From Halomonas sp. CUBES01 (GTDB lineage Bacteria > Pseudomonadota > Gammaproteobacteria > Pseudomonadales > Halomonadaceae): DNA of 64,000 bases. The stretch covers positions 186,001 to 250,000 of the forward strand of contig NZ_JAJLLW010000003.1 in NCBI RefSeq assembly GCF_020991005.1. The letters are read 5' to 3'. The notes below the pieces were generated by a model. That model made no database searches. It worked only from the letters and a program-made list of their open reading frames with translations, and was not told the DNA's origin. Position 1 is the stretch's first letter, and the number at the start of each line of letters is the position of its first letter. Of the stretch, positions 46,245-55,221 are shown piece by piece. A program made the position numbers and the translations under genes.

Positions 46245-47186
46245 ATGGCCGAAGGGCGCGAAGTACAGTGGGTGGACATTGCCCAAGAGCAATCCGGCCA
46301 GCGAATCGACAATTTTTTGATGACGCGCCTGAAGGGAGCCCCGCGTGCCTTGATCTACCGGATCGTGCGCAAGGGGGAAGTACGGGTCAATAAAAAGCGC
46401 GTCAAGGTGGATTACCGCCTCCAGGCCGGGGATCTGGTACGTATCCCACCGCTGCGCCTCGCGCCCCGCGACGCCGTCAAGGACGTCAGCGATAATTTGC
46501 GTGACCTGCTGGTCGGCAGCGTCATCATGGAGGGGCCGGACTGGATGGTGCTCAATAAGCCGTCGGGCCTGGCGGTTCACGGTGGCAGCGGGGTCAAGAT
46601 CGGTTTGATCGAGGCGCTGCGCCAGGTACGTGACGATCTGACGTTTCTGGAGTTGGTGCATCGTCTGGACCGTGATACGTCGGGCTGCCTGCTGCTGGCC
46701 AAGTCCCGGGATGCGCTGGTGACGCTCAACGAGGCGCTCAAGAAGCACGGCATGGACAAGCGCTATCTGGCGCTGGTGGCAGGCCGCTGGCCGGCCCGCA
46801 AGACCTACGAAAGCGCCCGTCTGGATCGTTATGATGCGGGCAACGGTGAGCGGCGCGTCAGGGTGGATCCTAACGGCAAGGTGTCGCGCACCCACTTTGC
46901 GGTCGTGGAAACCTTCGAAAAAGCCACGCTCATCGAGGCCGAGCCGGTGACCGGGCGGACGCATCAGATTCGTGTGCATGCCGCGCATGCCGGTCACGCG
47001 CTACTTGGGGATGACAAGTATGCCAATCGAGAGAGCGGCTTGCTTACCAAGCAGCTCGGGCTTGGCCGACTGTTCCTGCATGCTCGCGCGCTGACCTTTC
47101 CCGAGCCTTCCAATGGACGTCCGGTAACGGTCAAGGCGCCACTGCCTGAGGCGCTAGAAGACACACTTAATCGCGTGCGCCGATAA
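46245..47186 (+). CDS. rluC: 23S rRNA pseudouridine(955/2504/2580) synthase RluC
   Basis: RluC isomerises three uridines in 23S rRNA. The 313-residue protein has an N-terminal S4 RNA-binding domain (about 15-75, RIDNFLMTRLKG...VRVNKKR) and a catalytic domain with HRLDRDTSG, whose first Asp (D142) is the expected catalytic residue, then LDRYDAGNGERRVRV and GRTHQIRVHAAHAGH. I choose ATG 46245, with AGGAG 9 bases upstream, over ATG 46227. It is divergent from rne, as in E. coli and Pseudomonas, and is followed by the HAD gene. Confidence 0.95.
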   Translation: MAEGREVQWVDIAQEQSGQRIDNFLMTRLKGAPRALIYRIVRKGEVRVNKKRVKVDYRLQAGDLVRIPPLRLAPRDAVKDVSDNLRDLLVGSVIMEGPDWMVLNKPSGLAVHGGSGVKIGLIEALRQVRDDLTFLELVHRLDRDTSGCLLLAKSRDALVTLNEALKKHGMDKRYLALVAGRWPARKTYESARLDRYDAGNGERRVRVDPNGKVSRTHFAVVETFEKATLIEAEPVTGRTHQIRVHAAHAGHALLGDDKYANRESGLLTKQLGLGRLFLHARALTFPEPSNGRPVTVKAPLPEALEDTLNRVRR

Positions 47187-47195
47187 GGAGCTCCC

Positions 47196-47846
47196 ATGCG
47201 CTATGAGCTGGTCATCTTTGATTGGGACGGTACGCTGATGGATTCGGTGCCGCGTATCGTTTCCTGCATGCAGACGGCGGGTATCGAGGCGGGGTTGGGG
47301 ATGCTTCCCCAGGCGGATATCGAGAACATCATCGGTCTGGGGTTGCCTGAAGCCATTGAAACGCTTTGCCCGGGCATATCGCCAGAGCAGGCCGAGCGTC
47401 TTCGCCAAGGCTATGCGCATCAATTTGTGCATGTGGACACTACCCCGATGCGCTTTTTTGCCGGTGTGGAAGATCACCTGGCGCGTCTGCGCGCTTCTGG
47501 GGCACCGCGTCTGGCGGTCGCGACGGGTAAAAGCCGACGCGGGCTTGACCGGATTTTTCGCGAGACCGGCAGCCTCGACTGGTTTCATGCCAGCCGTACC
47601 GCCGACGAAACGCGCTCGAAGCCCCATCCGCAGATGCTGATGGAACTGCTCGACGAGCTGGCCGTGCCGCTGGAGCGGGCGGTGATGATCGGCGATACCG
47701 AATACGACCTGGAAATGGCCCGGGCGATAGGTATGCCACGGGTCGGGGTTAGCTATGGGGTGCATACTCCCGAGCGTCTGGCCGTCAGCCAGCCGGAAAT
47801 GATTGCCCACAGCGTCGATGAGCTGTTTGCCTGGCTGCAGGCATAA
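47196..47846 (+). CDS. HAD-IA family hydrolase (phosphoglycolate phosphatase-like)
   Basis: The 216-residue HAD-superfamily protein has motif I DWDGTLMDS (nucleophile D near residue 9), a helical cap (about 18-90), motif II in VATGKSR, motif III K in RSKPHPQML and motif IV GDTEYDLEMA. It resembles Gph/YfbT-type phosphatases but the substrate cannot be told from sequence. An AAGGAG site precedes ATG 47196. The rluC-HAD-sppA-maf order is one I recall from Pseudomonas, so co-transcription with rluC is likely. Confidence 0.9.
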   Translation: MRYELVIFDWDGTLMDSVPRIVSCMQTAGIEAGLGMLPQADIENIIGLGLPEAIETLCPGISPEQAERLRQGYAHQFVHVDTTPMRFFAGVEDHLARLRASGAPRLAVATGKSRRGLDRIFRETGSLDWFHASRTADETRSKPHPQMLMELLDELAVPLERAVMIGDTEYDLEMARAIGMPRVGVSYGVHTPERLAVSQPEMIAHSVDELFAWLQA

Positions 47847-47879
47847 CTCGTCGGCGTGTTAATGAGGAAGCAGTGAGTG

Positions 47880-48983
47880 ATGAAAGATGACGACTCGCGT
47901 CGCGACGAGCCCCAGGCGACACCGTCCGAGCAGCAATCCCCGGAAGACCGCTGGACTCAGGGCGCCGAAGTGCCCTCGGGGCAAGATAGTCAGCCGTCAG
48001 GGCATCCCGATGACGATCCCGAGACGCTGCGCGAGCGCCAGCGCCTGGCTCAGCTCGAGATGATGGACCACTGGATCGGCGGCGTGCTGGCCGAGCAGCG
48101 TCGTTCGCGCCGCTGGAAGCTGTTCTTCCGCCTGCTGATGCTTAGCCTGCTGGCGGCAGCCATCGGCATCGGGGTGTATCAATTTTATGCACCCGCGACG
48201 ACTGCGCCGACGTCGCAGGCGCACCTAGCAAGGATCGACGTGAACGGGGTGATTGCCGAGGATGCGCCCGCCAATGCCGAGCGGATCATCGAGGGGTTGC
48301 GCAATGCCTGGGACGCCGATAGCGCCAAGGCCGTGGTGCTCCACATCAATAGCCCGGGCGGTAGTCCTGTCCAGTCGCAACGTATTTATGCGGAAATCAT
48401 GCGGCTGCGCGAATCAGGGGATAAGCCCATCGTGGCCGTCATCGAAGATATCGGTGCCAGTGGCGCTTACTACATTGCCGCCGCCGCTGACGACATTGTG
48501 GCGTCACCGGTAAGTCTGGTGGGCTCCATCGGAGTGATTTATTCCGGTTTCGGGCTGCAGGACGCCATCGATCGGGTGGGCGTCGAACGGCGCGTGTTGA
48601 CCGCCGGGGACAACAAGGCCTTTCTCGATCCCTTTCAGCCGTTTGACGACGAGGACGAAGCGTTCTGGCAGGGCGTGTTGAACAGTACGCATCAGCAGTT
48701 TATCGATGATGTCAAAGCCGGTCGCGGTGATCGCTTGAGCGATGATGAATCATTGTTCAGCGGCCTGGTGTGGAGCGGCGAGCAGGCCGAGGCGCTGGGG
48801 CTGGTCGATCAGCTCGGCACCATCGATGATGTTGCCCGCGACTACGCCGCCGACGCTGACTGGCGGAACTACACGCCGAGTCTCGATCCGTTTGATCGCC
48901 TGACCCGGCGCTTCACCCAGACAGCCATTCAGCTGATGGGCGTGGATACCTCGCCGTCGCCGCTGCGCTTTCAAGCCCCGTAA
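47880..48983 (+). CDS. sppA: signal peptide peptidase SppA, short (36K-type) S49 peptidase
   Basis: SppA degrades signal peptides left in the membrane after export. The 367-residue protein has a cytoplasmic acidic N-terminus (about 1-70), one membrane helix (about 80-102, LFFRLLMLSLLAAAIGIGVY), and a single S49 domain with LHINSPGGSPVQS, the serine in LVGSIGVIYSG and a downstream lysine in TAGDNKAFLDPF. This is the single-domain form that assembles as an octamer, not the tandem E. coli form. GTG 47877 and ATG 47880 are both possible; GAGGAA lies upstream. It is convergent with yceF, with adjacent stops. Confidence 0.93.
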   Translation: MKDDDSRRDEPQATPSEQQSPEDRWTQGAEVPSGQDSQPSGHPDDDPETLRERQRLAQLEMMDHWIGGVLAEQRRSRRWKLFFRLLMLSLLAAAIGIGVYQFYAPATTAPTSQAHLARIDVNGVIAEDAPANAERIIEGLRNAWDADSAKAVVLHINSPGGSPVQSQRIYAEIMRLRESGDKPIVAVIEDIGASGAYYIAAAADDIVASPVSLVGSIGVIYSGFGLQDAIDRVGVERRVLTAGDNKAFLDPFQPFDDEDEAFWQGVLNSTHQQFIDDVKAGRGDRLSDDESLFSGLVWSGEQAEALGLVDQLGTIDDVARDYAADADWRNYTPSLDPFDRLTRRFTQTAIQLMGVDTSPSPLRFQAP

Positions 48984-48984
48984 A

Positions 48985-49584
48985 CTAGCCGGCGCCGAGC
49001 GGGTCGATGCCCGCCTGGCGCAGCATGTCGCAAAGCGCGATAAGCGGCAAGCCGATGAGCGCGTTGGGGTCGCGCCCCTCGAGGCGTTCGAAAAGGCTGA
49101 TGCCCAGGCCTTCCATGCGGAAGCTTCCGGCGCTATCGAGCGGCTGTTCTTTATTGACGTAGACGCTGATTTCGTCGCGGCTGAGCTGTCTGAAAAACAC
49201 GTCGAAGGGCTCTACATGGACCCGGTGCGTGTGGTGGCGGGTATCGAGCAGCGCCAGCCCGGTTAGAAAGGTGACTCGCTGGCCGGAAAAGCGGTTGAGG
49301 TTGTGCTCGGCGCGCTCGATAGTATGCGGTTTGCCTAGGATGTCGCCCTCAAAGACGGCCACCTGATCGGAGCCGATGATGCAGTGGCCAGGGAAGCGGT
49401 CGGCGACGGCATTGGCCTTGCTTAGCGCCAGTCGATGCACCAGCTGGTGCGGTGTTTCGCCTTGTTTGGGCGTTTCATCGATATCGGGCGAGCAGCACTG
49501 ATAGGGCATCTGCAGGCGATCGAGCAGTTGGCGACGCGAACGTGAACTCGAGGCCAGCACCAGCGCGGGGGTCGGGTCAGGCAT
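48985..49584 (-). CDS. yceF: Maf-like nucleotide pyrophosphatase YceF (7-methyl-GTP type)
   Basis: Members hydrolyse non-canonical NTPs; the YceF branch prefers 7-methyl-GTP. The 199-residue protein starts PALVLASSSRSRRQLLDRL, and has DIDETPKQGETP, IIGSDQVAVFEG with the catalytic Asp, and AGSFRMEGLGISLFERLEGRDPN (cited in part). The DQVA motif and the locus next to yceD-rpmF favour YceF over the dTTP/UTP-type Maf. I choose ATG 49584, with AAGGAA upstream, over a longer frame to 49926 that overlaps yceD. It is divergent from yceD and convergent with sppA. Confidence 0.92.
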   Translation of the reverse strand: MPDPTPALVLASSSRSRRQLLDRLQMPYQCCSPDIDETPKQGETPHQLVHRLALSKANAVADRFPGHCIIGSDQVAVFEGDILGKPHTIERAEHNLNRFSGQRVTFLTGLALLDTRHHTHRVHVEPFDVFFRQLSRDEISVYVNKEQPLDSAGSFRMEGLGISLFERLEGRDPNALIGLPLIALCDMLRQAGIDPLGAG

Positions 49585-49696
49585 GGGATGTTCCTTGCTA
49601 AGACAGTGGCTTGAATCGGTCGTACCGCGATGAGGTAGTGTAACCGGGCCTGGTGCGTATCCTAGCCCATGACTGCAAAGAATTGTGCGCTTGGCT

Positions 49697-49725
49697 TTGA
49701 CACCGGCATGGGGAGTGCCTATCAT
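49697..49725 (+). promoter_or_regulatory. yceD-rpmF operon promoter
   Basis: Consensus -35 TTGACA (49697-49702), a 17-base spacer and -10 TATCAT (49720-49725). Predicted start is at about 49731-49734, only 0-4 bases before the yceD ATG at 49735, which has no ribosome-binding site. The yceD message would be leaderless or nearly so. Confidence 0.65.
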
Positions 49726-49734
49726 TGCGCGCCT

Positions 49735-50262
49735 ATGTTGACCACACAACTCCCCAGCCGGGTCGAGCCTTACAAGCTTGCAACCCGCCGCGAACGACTC
49801 GAAGGCCTGGTAGCGCTTGATAAGCTGCCACGCCTTGCCGAAGAAGCCGGCCTCCAATCGGGCGACTGCCACGTCGTGCTCGAATTTGGCGTGGATACCC
49901 AGGGGCGGCGCGAAATTCGTGGCCACCTGCAGGCAACGCTGGCGCTACCTTGCCGCCGTTGTCTGGAGCCGCTCAGTCAGGACGTCGCCAGCGACTTTCT
50001 GCTGGGCATGGTTGCCGACGAAAGCCTGGCCGGCGAGCTCCCGGCCAGCCACGAACCGGTGCTGGTGGAAAATGAACAGCTGGACTTGCTGACGGTCGTC
50101 GAGGATGAACTGATCCTCAGTCTGCCCCAGGTGGTCTACCACGACGAGGCAGACTGTCACGTGTCGGCCGAGCAGTTGGTCAGCAAGACAGACGGCGGGG
50201 AAGAGGAATCAGCCCCTGCCAACCCTTTCGCGGTGCTTGGCACGCTGAAAGGCAAGAAGTAA
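49735..50262 (+). CDS. yceD: YceD family protein (DUF177), 23S rRNA accumulation protein
   Basis: YceD is linked to 23S rRNA maturation and is widely co-transcribed with rpmF. The 175-residue protein has a CxxC pair (LPCRRCLEPL), the conserved D-L-L-x-x-V-E-D-E segment, VYHDEADCHV, and the typical C-terminal NPFAVLGTLKGKK. I set the start at ATG 49735 because the alignment with E. coli YceD begins at this MLTTQLPSRV segment; the earlier frame to 49669 is not conserved-looking. No ribosome-binding site is visible, and a strong promoter lies right before it. rpmF follows after 34 bases. Confidence 0.92.
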   Translation: MLTTQLPSRVEPYKLATRRERLEGLVALDKLPRLAEEAGLQSGDCHVVLEFGVDTQGRREIRGHLQATLALPCRRCLEPLSQDVASDFLLGMVADESLAGELPASHEPVLVENEQLDLLTVVEDELILSLPQVVYHDEADCHVSAEQLVSKTDGGEEESAPANPFAVLGTLKGKK

Positions 50263-50296
50263 GCACCCTTAAACCGACAGACCCTGGAGTACTCCC

Positions 50297-50467
50297 ATGG
50301 CAGTTCAACAGAACCGTAAAACTCGTTCCAAGCGCGGTATGCGTCGTAGCCACGATGCGCTGACCGCTCCTACGCTGTCTCAGGACAAGGAAACGGGCAC
50401 CACGCACCTGCGTCACCACGTTTCACCGGACGGTTTCTATCGCGGTCGCAAGGTCGTTGACGCATAA
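50297..50467 (+). CDS. rpmF: 50S ribosomal protein L32
   Basis: The 56-residue ribosomal protein begins [20 protein letters not shown], as in E. coli L32, and ends [20 protein letters not shown]. It lacks zinc-binding cysteines, as in E. coli. TGGAG lies upstream of ATG 50297. It sits in the conserved yceD-rpmF-plsX-fab order, which links ribosome and membrane lipid synthesis. Confidence 0.97.
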   Translation: MAVQQNRKTRSKRGMRRSHDALTAPTLSQDKETGTTHLRHHVSPDGFYRGRKVVDA

Positions 50468-50509
50468 CGCGTCCTGGCTTTTCGACAGGATCGAACGAAC
50501 AGGTGCTCT

Positions 50510-51532
50510 GTGCGCCTAGCAATTGATGTCATGGGTGGCGATAAAGGCCCCTGTGCGCTGATTGAAGGGGCTGCCAGGGCCGTTGTTGACCACCCCGGTC
50601 TGGAGCTTGTTCTGTTTGGTTCGCGTCAGCAGATCACTGCTGAACTTTTGCGTTTGCCGCGGCCATTGGCTGCGGCAACGTCACGTTTGGCGATCCATGA
50701 TGTGACCAGTAGCGTGGCCATGACGGCAACGGCGGCCTGGGCGTTGCGCCGCGGGCAGTCGACCAGCATGGCGCAGATGTTGCGCTGTGTGGCGCAGGGA
50801 GATGCCCAGGCAGGCGTCAGCGTCGGCAATACGGCGGCGCTGGTGGCGCTAGCGCGTCGCGAACTGGGCATGCTGGACGGCATGTCGCGCCCGGCGATCA
50901 GTACGGCCATCCCCGCGCGCCGGGGGCGGCGCTGCTACCTGCTCGATCTGGGCGCGAACGTCGATTCGCCGCCGCATCGTCTGGTGGAATTCGCCCTGAT
51001 GGGCGCGGCGATGGCTCGCCAAGTCGACCAGATCGAGCGACCACGGGTGGCACTGCTCAACGTTGGTGCCGAGTCGACCAAGGGCAGCCTCAGCGTGCGC
51101 GAAGCCGACCGGCTGCTGCGCGAGTCAGCAGCCCGGCTGCCGTTTGCCTACCTTGGCTATGCCGAGGGCGGTGATATCTTTCAGGGCGAGCTGGATGTGA
51201 TCGTCTGCGATGGCTTTGCCGGCAATGCGGTGCTCAAGGCCAGCGAAGGCCTGGCCGGCATGCTGGTCGAGCGCGTACAGTCAGCCTTTGCCTCACGCTT
51301 CAGGGGGCGTCTGGCGAGCTGGATCGCCAGGCCGATATTAACGCATTTAAAACAAGAGCTTGATCCGGTGCGCTACAACGGTGCCAGCTTGCTGGGTCTG
51401 CAGGGAATCGTCGTAAAAAGTCACGGTGGTACCCAGGCAGAGGGCTTTTACTATGCCATTCGTCGCGCCATGCAGGAGGTTGACAACAGCCTGCCTGAGC
51501 GGCTTGCCAAGCGCTGGGCCTGTTATGGATAG
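50510..51532 (+). CDS. plsX: phosphate acyltransferase PlsX
   Basis: PlsX converts acyl-ACP to acyl-phosphate for phospholipid synthesis. The 340-residue protein has the N-terminal MRLAIDVMGGDKGP, the SVGNTAALVALAR segment, LLDLGANVDS, and DGFAGNAVLKASEG and the late YNGASLLGLQGIVVKSHG. The start is GTG 50510, preceded by CAGG. A perfect hairpin begins 10 bases after its stop, ahead of fabD. As I recall from Pseudomonas, fabH is absent between plsX and fabD. Confidence 0.95.
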   Translation: MRLAIDVMGGDKGPCALIEGAARAVVDHPGLELVLFGSRQQITAELLRLPRPLAAATSRLAIHDVTSSVAMTATAAWALRRGQSTSMAQMLRCVAQGDAQAGVSVGNTAALVALARRELGMLDGMSRPAISTAIPARRGRRCYLLDLGANVDSPPHRLVEFALMGAAMARQVDQIERPRVALLNVGAESTKGSLSVREADRLLRESAARLPFAYLGYAEGGDIFQGELDVIVCDGFAGNAVLKASEGLAGMLVERVQSAFASRFRGRLASWIARPILTHLKQELDPVRYNGASLLGLQGIVVKSHGGTQAEGFYYAIRRAMQEVDNSLPERLAKRWACYG

Positions 51533-51541
51533 CGTTTTTAT

Positions 51542-51566
51542 AGGTGCAATGGTTACGCCATTGCAC
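51542..51566. other. perfect hairpin/palindrome between plsX and fabD
   Basis: GGTGCAATGG (51542-51551) and CCATTGCACC (51557-51566) form a perfect 10-bp stem with a TTACG loop. No T tract follows on either strand, so it is not a standard terminator. It could be an mRNA processing or stability element, or a dyad operator for a regulator of the fab genes. The rest of the 129-base gap shows nothing else I can support. Confidence 0.8.
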
Positions 51567-51661
51567 CGCACGTTAGCGGGTCATGGCGAGCAGCAGGATG
51601 TGCCCACGACCGCGTCTATCGCTCAACTGAGCAAATGCCTACAAGAGCAAAGGTGAACGAC

Positions 51662-52621
51662 ATGTCTCAACCCCTTGCCCTCATTTTCCCCGGGCAGGGC
51701 TCGCAGCAGCTTGGGATGCTGCGCGAGCTTGCCGAGCGTTACAGCGTCGTGGGAACGACCTTTGAGGAAGCGTCGGATGCGTTAAGCTACGATTTGTGGA
51801 AGGTCGTCCAGGAGGGGCCGGAAGCCTCGCTAAACGCGACCGAGTGCACGCAGCCGGCGCTGCTATCCGCCAGCGTGGCCATATGGCGCGTCTGGCAGGA
51901 GCTTGAAGGGCCGCGTCCCACGGTGATGGCGGGCCATAGCCTGGGTGAATATAGCGCCATGGTATGCGCGGGCGCGCTGGGGTTTGCCGAGGGCGTCAAG
52001 CTGGTTCGCCTGCGCGGCGACGCCATGCAGCAGGCAGTGCCTGCCGGGGAAGGCGGTATGGCCGCTATCCTGGGTCTGGACAATGAAGCCGTTGAAGCGG
52101 CCTGCGCTCAGGCGGCGCAGGGCGAGGTGGTGTCGGCCGTCAACTACAATGCGCCGGGACAGGTCGTCATCGCCGGCGGTAAAGCCGCCGTCGAGCGAGC
52201 GATGGCGGCCTGTCAGGACGCCGGTGCCAAGCGTGCGATGCCGCTGCCGGTATCCGTTCCGTCGCACTGCGACCTGATGCGCCCGGCGGCAGAGCGTCTG
52301 GCGACCGCCATGCAGGACATCAACCTGCGCCCGCCACGCTATACCGTCATTCAGAATGTGGATGCCGAGGCCCACGCCGACGTTGACACGCTGCGCACCC
52401 GGCTGATCGAACAGCTTTATCAGCCCGTGCGCTGGACGTCCTGCGTAGAAGCAATGGCGGCGCAGGGGGCGAACGTGTTTATCGAGTGCGGCCCGGGCAA
52501 GGTGCTCACCGGCTTGAATAAGCGTATCGTGCGGGGTAGCAAGAGTCTGGCGGTGAACGACCCCGACAGCTTGGATGCCGCACTTGAGCTGGCGCGCGAC
52601 GCGTTGGCGGATAATGCATGA
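51662..52621 (+). CDS. fabD: malonyl-CoA--ACP transacylase FabD
   Basis: FabD loads malonate onto acyl carrier protein. The 319-residue protein has the N-terminal IFPGQGSQQLGML, the nucleophile S92 in AGHSLGEYSAM, the RLRGDAMQQAV region and the histidine in PVSVPSHCDLM. ATG 51662 is the family start, with an AAAGGTG site; an open frame nine codons longer adds nothing conserved. fabG follows after 55 bases. Confidence 0.96.
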   Translation: MSQPLALIFPGQGSQQLGMLRELAERYSVVGTTFEEASDALSYDLWKVVQEGPEASLNATECTQPALLSASVAIWRVWQELEGPRPTVMAGHSLGEYSAMVCAGALGFAEGVKLVRLRGDAMQQAVPAGEGGMAAILGLDNEAVEAACAQAAQGEVVSAVNYNAPGQVVIAGGKAAVERAMAACQDAGAKRAMPLPVSVPSHCDLMRPAAERLATAMQDINLRPPRYTVIQNVDAEAHADVDTLRTRLIEQLYQPVRWTSCVEAMAAQGANVFIECGPGKVLTGLNKRIVRGSKSLAVNDPDSLDAALELARDALADNA

Positions 52622-52676
52622 TAAGTGGTGACTTTCCGCTATCCTTGCTTGTTTACATGGCGAAAGGCAGGACCTT

Positions 52677-53420
52677 ATGACCCAAGAACGTAGAGTGGCC
52701 CTTGTCACGGGGGCGAGTCGAGGTATTGGCCGGGCAGTGGCGTATGAGCTGAGCCGACAGGGGCGTATCGTCGTCGGTACCGCAACGACAGAGGCGGGCG
52801 CCGAAAAAATCGATGCCGCCTTTGCTGAGCAGGGCGTTGAAGGCGCTGGTTTATGCCTCGATGTGACCGACTCGTCGAGCATCGATGAGGTGCTGAAAAC
52901 TATCGCCGAGCGCTTCGGCGCGCCGACGATACTGGTCAATAATGCCGGTATCACCCGCGATAATTTGCTGATGCGCATGAAGGAAGACGAATGGGATGCG
53001 GTGATGGACACCAATCTCAAGTCGGTCTACCGGGTCAGCAAGGCGTGTCTGCGCGGGATGACCAAGGCGCGTTTTGGGCGTATCGTGTCGATCAGTTCGG
53101 TAGTGGCGACCATGGGCAACCTGGGCCAGACTAACTATGCGGCGGCCAAGGCCGGCATGGAAGGCTTTAGCCGCGCCTTGGCACGCGAGGTGGCTTCGCG
53201 GGCCATTACAGTCAATGCGGTGGCGCCGGGCTTCATTGCCACTGACATGACCGAAGCGCTGCCGGAAGCGCAGCACGAGATGCTGTTGAAGCAGATTCCG
53301 CTGGCGCGGCTGGGGTCGGCGGAAGAAATCGCCGCGGCGGTTGGTTTTCTGACCAGTGATGCGGCAGGATACATCACTGGCGAGACGCTGCACGTTAACG
53401 GCGGTATGAACATGCGTTGA
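52677..53420 (+). CDS. fabG: 3-oxoacyl-ACP reductase FabG
   Basis: FabG performs the first reduction of the fatty acid cycle with NADPH. The 247-residue short-chain dehydrogenase has the cofactor loop [13 protein letters not shown], the NNAGIT motif, and catalytic Ser, Tyr and Lys in ISSVVAT and N-Y154-AAAK158. The C-terminal [12 protein letters not shown] is typical. A GCAGGA site precedes ATG 52677. It is followed by a 124-base gap with a candidate acpP promoter. Confidence 0.96.
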   Translation: MTQERRVALVTGASRGIGRAVAYELSRQGRIVVGTATTEAGAEKIDAAFAEQGVEGAGLCLDVTDSSSIDEVLKTIAERFGAPTILVNNAGITRDNLLMRMKEDEWDAVMDTNLKSVYRVSKACLRGMTKARFGRIVSISSVVATMGNLGQTNYAAAKAGMEGFSRALAREVASRAITVNAVAPGFIATDMTEALPEAQHEMLLKQIPLARLGSAEEIAAAVGFLTSDAAGYITGETLHVNGGMNMR

Positions 53421-53438
53421 TGGCCTTTGGTCTGGCGG

Positions 53439-53467
53439 TTGCGTCAGCTTAAGGGCGTCTATAAACT
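53439..53467 (+). promoter_or_regulatory. candidate acpP promoter and leader hairpin
   Basis: TTGCGT (53439-53444), a 17-base spacer and TAAACT (53462-53467) fit a sigma-70 promoter. Just downstream CCGC-AGC (53471-53477) and GCT-T-GCGG (53483-53490) form a hairpin in the predicted leader. A separate promoter would help explain the very high expression expected for acyl carrier protein. Confidence 0.5.
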
Positions 53468-53544
53468 ACCCCGCAGCTTTTGGCTTGCGGTTCCCAAATG
53501 GCTGGTTATCCAATACGGCTAATGTGAATGACTGGAGTACGTTG

Positions 53545-53778
53545 ATGAGTACTATTGAAGAGCGCGTAAAGAAAGTAGTGGCTGAGCGCCTGAACGTTAA
53601 AGAAGAAGATATCCAGAATAGTTCTTCTTTTACCGAAGATCTGGGTGCTGACTCGCTTGACACGGTTGAGCTCGTCATGGCGCTGGAAGAGGAATTCGAT
53701 ACCGAGATTCCGGACGAAGAAGCCGAAAAGATCACTACGGTTCAAGAAGCCATCGACTACGTCAACGCCCATCAGTAA
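53545..53778 (+). CDS. acpP: acyl carrier protein
   Basis: AcpP carries growing acyl chains on a phosphopantetheine arm. The 77-residue acidic protein has the modification site S37 in [11 protein letters not shown] and the helix II/III residues of E. coli AcpP. I choose ATG 53545, with CTGGAG upstream. It is followed by a clear terminator, so it can be transcribed as a short abundant message as well as from the fab operon. Confidence 0.98.
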   Translation: MSTIEERVKKVVAERLNVKEEDIQNSSSFTEDLGADSLDTVELVMALEEEFDTEIPDEEAEKITTVQEAIDYVNAHQ

Positions 53779-53830
53779 GGGGTAGTTGATGCAGCGAAAC
53801 CGGGTAGGTGGCTTCATATCTACCCGTATT

Positions 53831-53862
53831 AAAAAGCCGTCCTTACAAGGGGCGGCTTTTTT
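53831..53862 (+). terminator. intrinsic terminator after acpP
   Basis: AAAAGCCG-T-CC pairs with GG-G-CGGCTTTT around a 7-base loop (TTACAAG), with six Ts at the end (53857-53862). It separates acpP from fabF. Confidence 0.9.
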
Positions 53863-53900
53863 GCTTTGCGGTCACACTGAATTTAACGTTCAATCTCCGT

Positions 53901-53906
53901 TATACT
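53901..53906 (+). promoter_or_regulatory. possible fabF -10 element
   Basis: TATACT at 53901-53906 lies between the acpP terminator and fabF, but no good -35 is seen 16-18 bases upstream (TGAATT is the nearest). Since a terminator precedes fabF, some promoter is expected in this gap. Confidence 0.35.
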
Positions 53907-53976
53907 AGCGACAACATTGACGGCAATTACTGACCCGCATCGGGTCGAGTCACCATGAATCCCTGGAGGAAAGTTG

Positions 53977-55215
53977 ATGGCGCGAAGAAGGGTAGTGGTA
54001 ACTGGGTTAGGCCTGGTGACCCCCGTTGGAAATACGGTTCAAGAGTCGTGGGCCAATATCGTGGCCGGACAAAGCGGTATTGCGCCGATCGAACACTTCG
54101 ATGCCAGCGGGTTCAACACGCGTTTTGGCGGATCGGTCAAGGATTTCGATATCAGTCCGTATCTGAATCCCAAAGATGCCCGCAAGATGGATCTGTTCAT
54201 CCAGTACGGGATGGCGGCTGGCGGTCAGGCGGTTCAGGACGCAGGCATCGAGTGCAACGAGGATAACGCCGAGCGTATCGGCGTGGCCATCGGGTCGGGC
54301 ATCGGCGGTCTGCCAATGATCGAGCACAACCACAACGCGCTGAACAAAGGCGGCGCGCGGCGTATTTCGCCGTTCTTTGTGCCGGGCTCCATCATTAACA
54401 TGATCTCGGGCAACATGGCGATCCAGCACGGTTTCAAGGGCCCCAACATTGCCATCACTACGGCATGTACCACCGGTACCCATAACATCGGCTACAGCGC
54501 GCGCACGATTGCCTACGGTGATGCCGACGTCATGGTATGTGGCGGCGCGGAGATGGCTACCACGCCGCTGGGCCTGGGCGGTTTCTCGGCCGCCCGTGCG
54601 CTTTCGACGCGCAACGACGACCCCGAGGCCGCAAGCCGCCCATGGGACGCCGACCGCGATGGCTTTGTGCTGTCGGATGGCGCGGGGGTGCTGGTGCTTG
54701 AAGAGTTTGAGCACGCCAAGGCGCGCGGTGCGACCATCTATGCTGAGCTGGCTGGCTTTGGCATGAGCGACGACGCCTATCACATGACGTCGCCGCCCGA
54801 AGACGGCAGCGGGGCCGCCATGTCGATGAGCAACGCCATCAAGGATGCGCAGCTTGATCCTGACAAGGTGGATTATATCAATGCCCACGGCACCTCGACG
54901 GCGGCGGGCGATCTGGCCGAAAGCCGCGCCGTCGAAAGTGTTATGGGGCAGGCGGCGCAGCGCGTGGCCGTCAGTTCTACCAAGTCGATGATCGGTCACC
55001 TGCTGGGTGCTGCCGGGGCGGTCGAGGCGGTGTTCAGCGTGCTGGCCATTCGCGACCAGGTGGCACCGCCGACGATCAACCTGGACAACCCCCAGGAAGG
55101 CTGTCGCCTCGATTATGTGCCGCACACCGCGCGTGATATGCGCATCGATGTAGCCCTGTCGAACTCCTTCGGCTTCGGCGGTACCAACGGTTCGCTGCTG
55201 TTCAAAAAGGTGTAG
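53977..55215 (+). CDS. fabF: beta-ketoacyl-ACP synthase II FabF
   Basis: FabF elongates acyl-ACP by condensation with malonyl-ACP. The 412-residue thiolase-fold enzyme has the catalytic triad C164 (in [11 protein letters not shown]), H304 (in [11 protein letters not shown]) and H341 (in [13 protein letters not shown]). GGAGGAAAG lies before ATG 53977; a TTG one codon earlier is less likely. pabC follows after 6 bases, an order shared with Pseudomonas and E. coli. Confidence 0.97.
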   Translation: MARRRVVVTGLGLVTPVGNTVQESWANIVAGQSGIAPIEHFDASGFNTRFGGSVKDFDISPYLNPKDARKMDLFIQYGMAAGGQAVQDAGIECNEDNAERIGVAIGSGIGGLPMIEHNHNALNKGGARRISPFFVPGSIINMISGNMAIQHGFKGPNIAITTACTTGTHNIGYSARTIAYGDADVMVCGGAEMATTPLGLGGFSAARALSTRNDDPEAASRPWDADRDGFVLSDGAGVLVLEEFEHAKARGATIYAELAGFGMSDDAYHMTSPPEDGSGAAMSMSNAIKDAQLDPDKVDYINAHGTSTAAGDLAESRAVESVMGQAAQRVAVSSTKSMIGHLLGAAGAVEAVFSVLAIRDQVAPPTINLDNPQEGCRLDYVPHTARDMRIDVALSNSFGFGGTNGSLLFKKV

Positions 55216-55221
55216 GTCACG

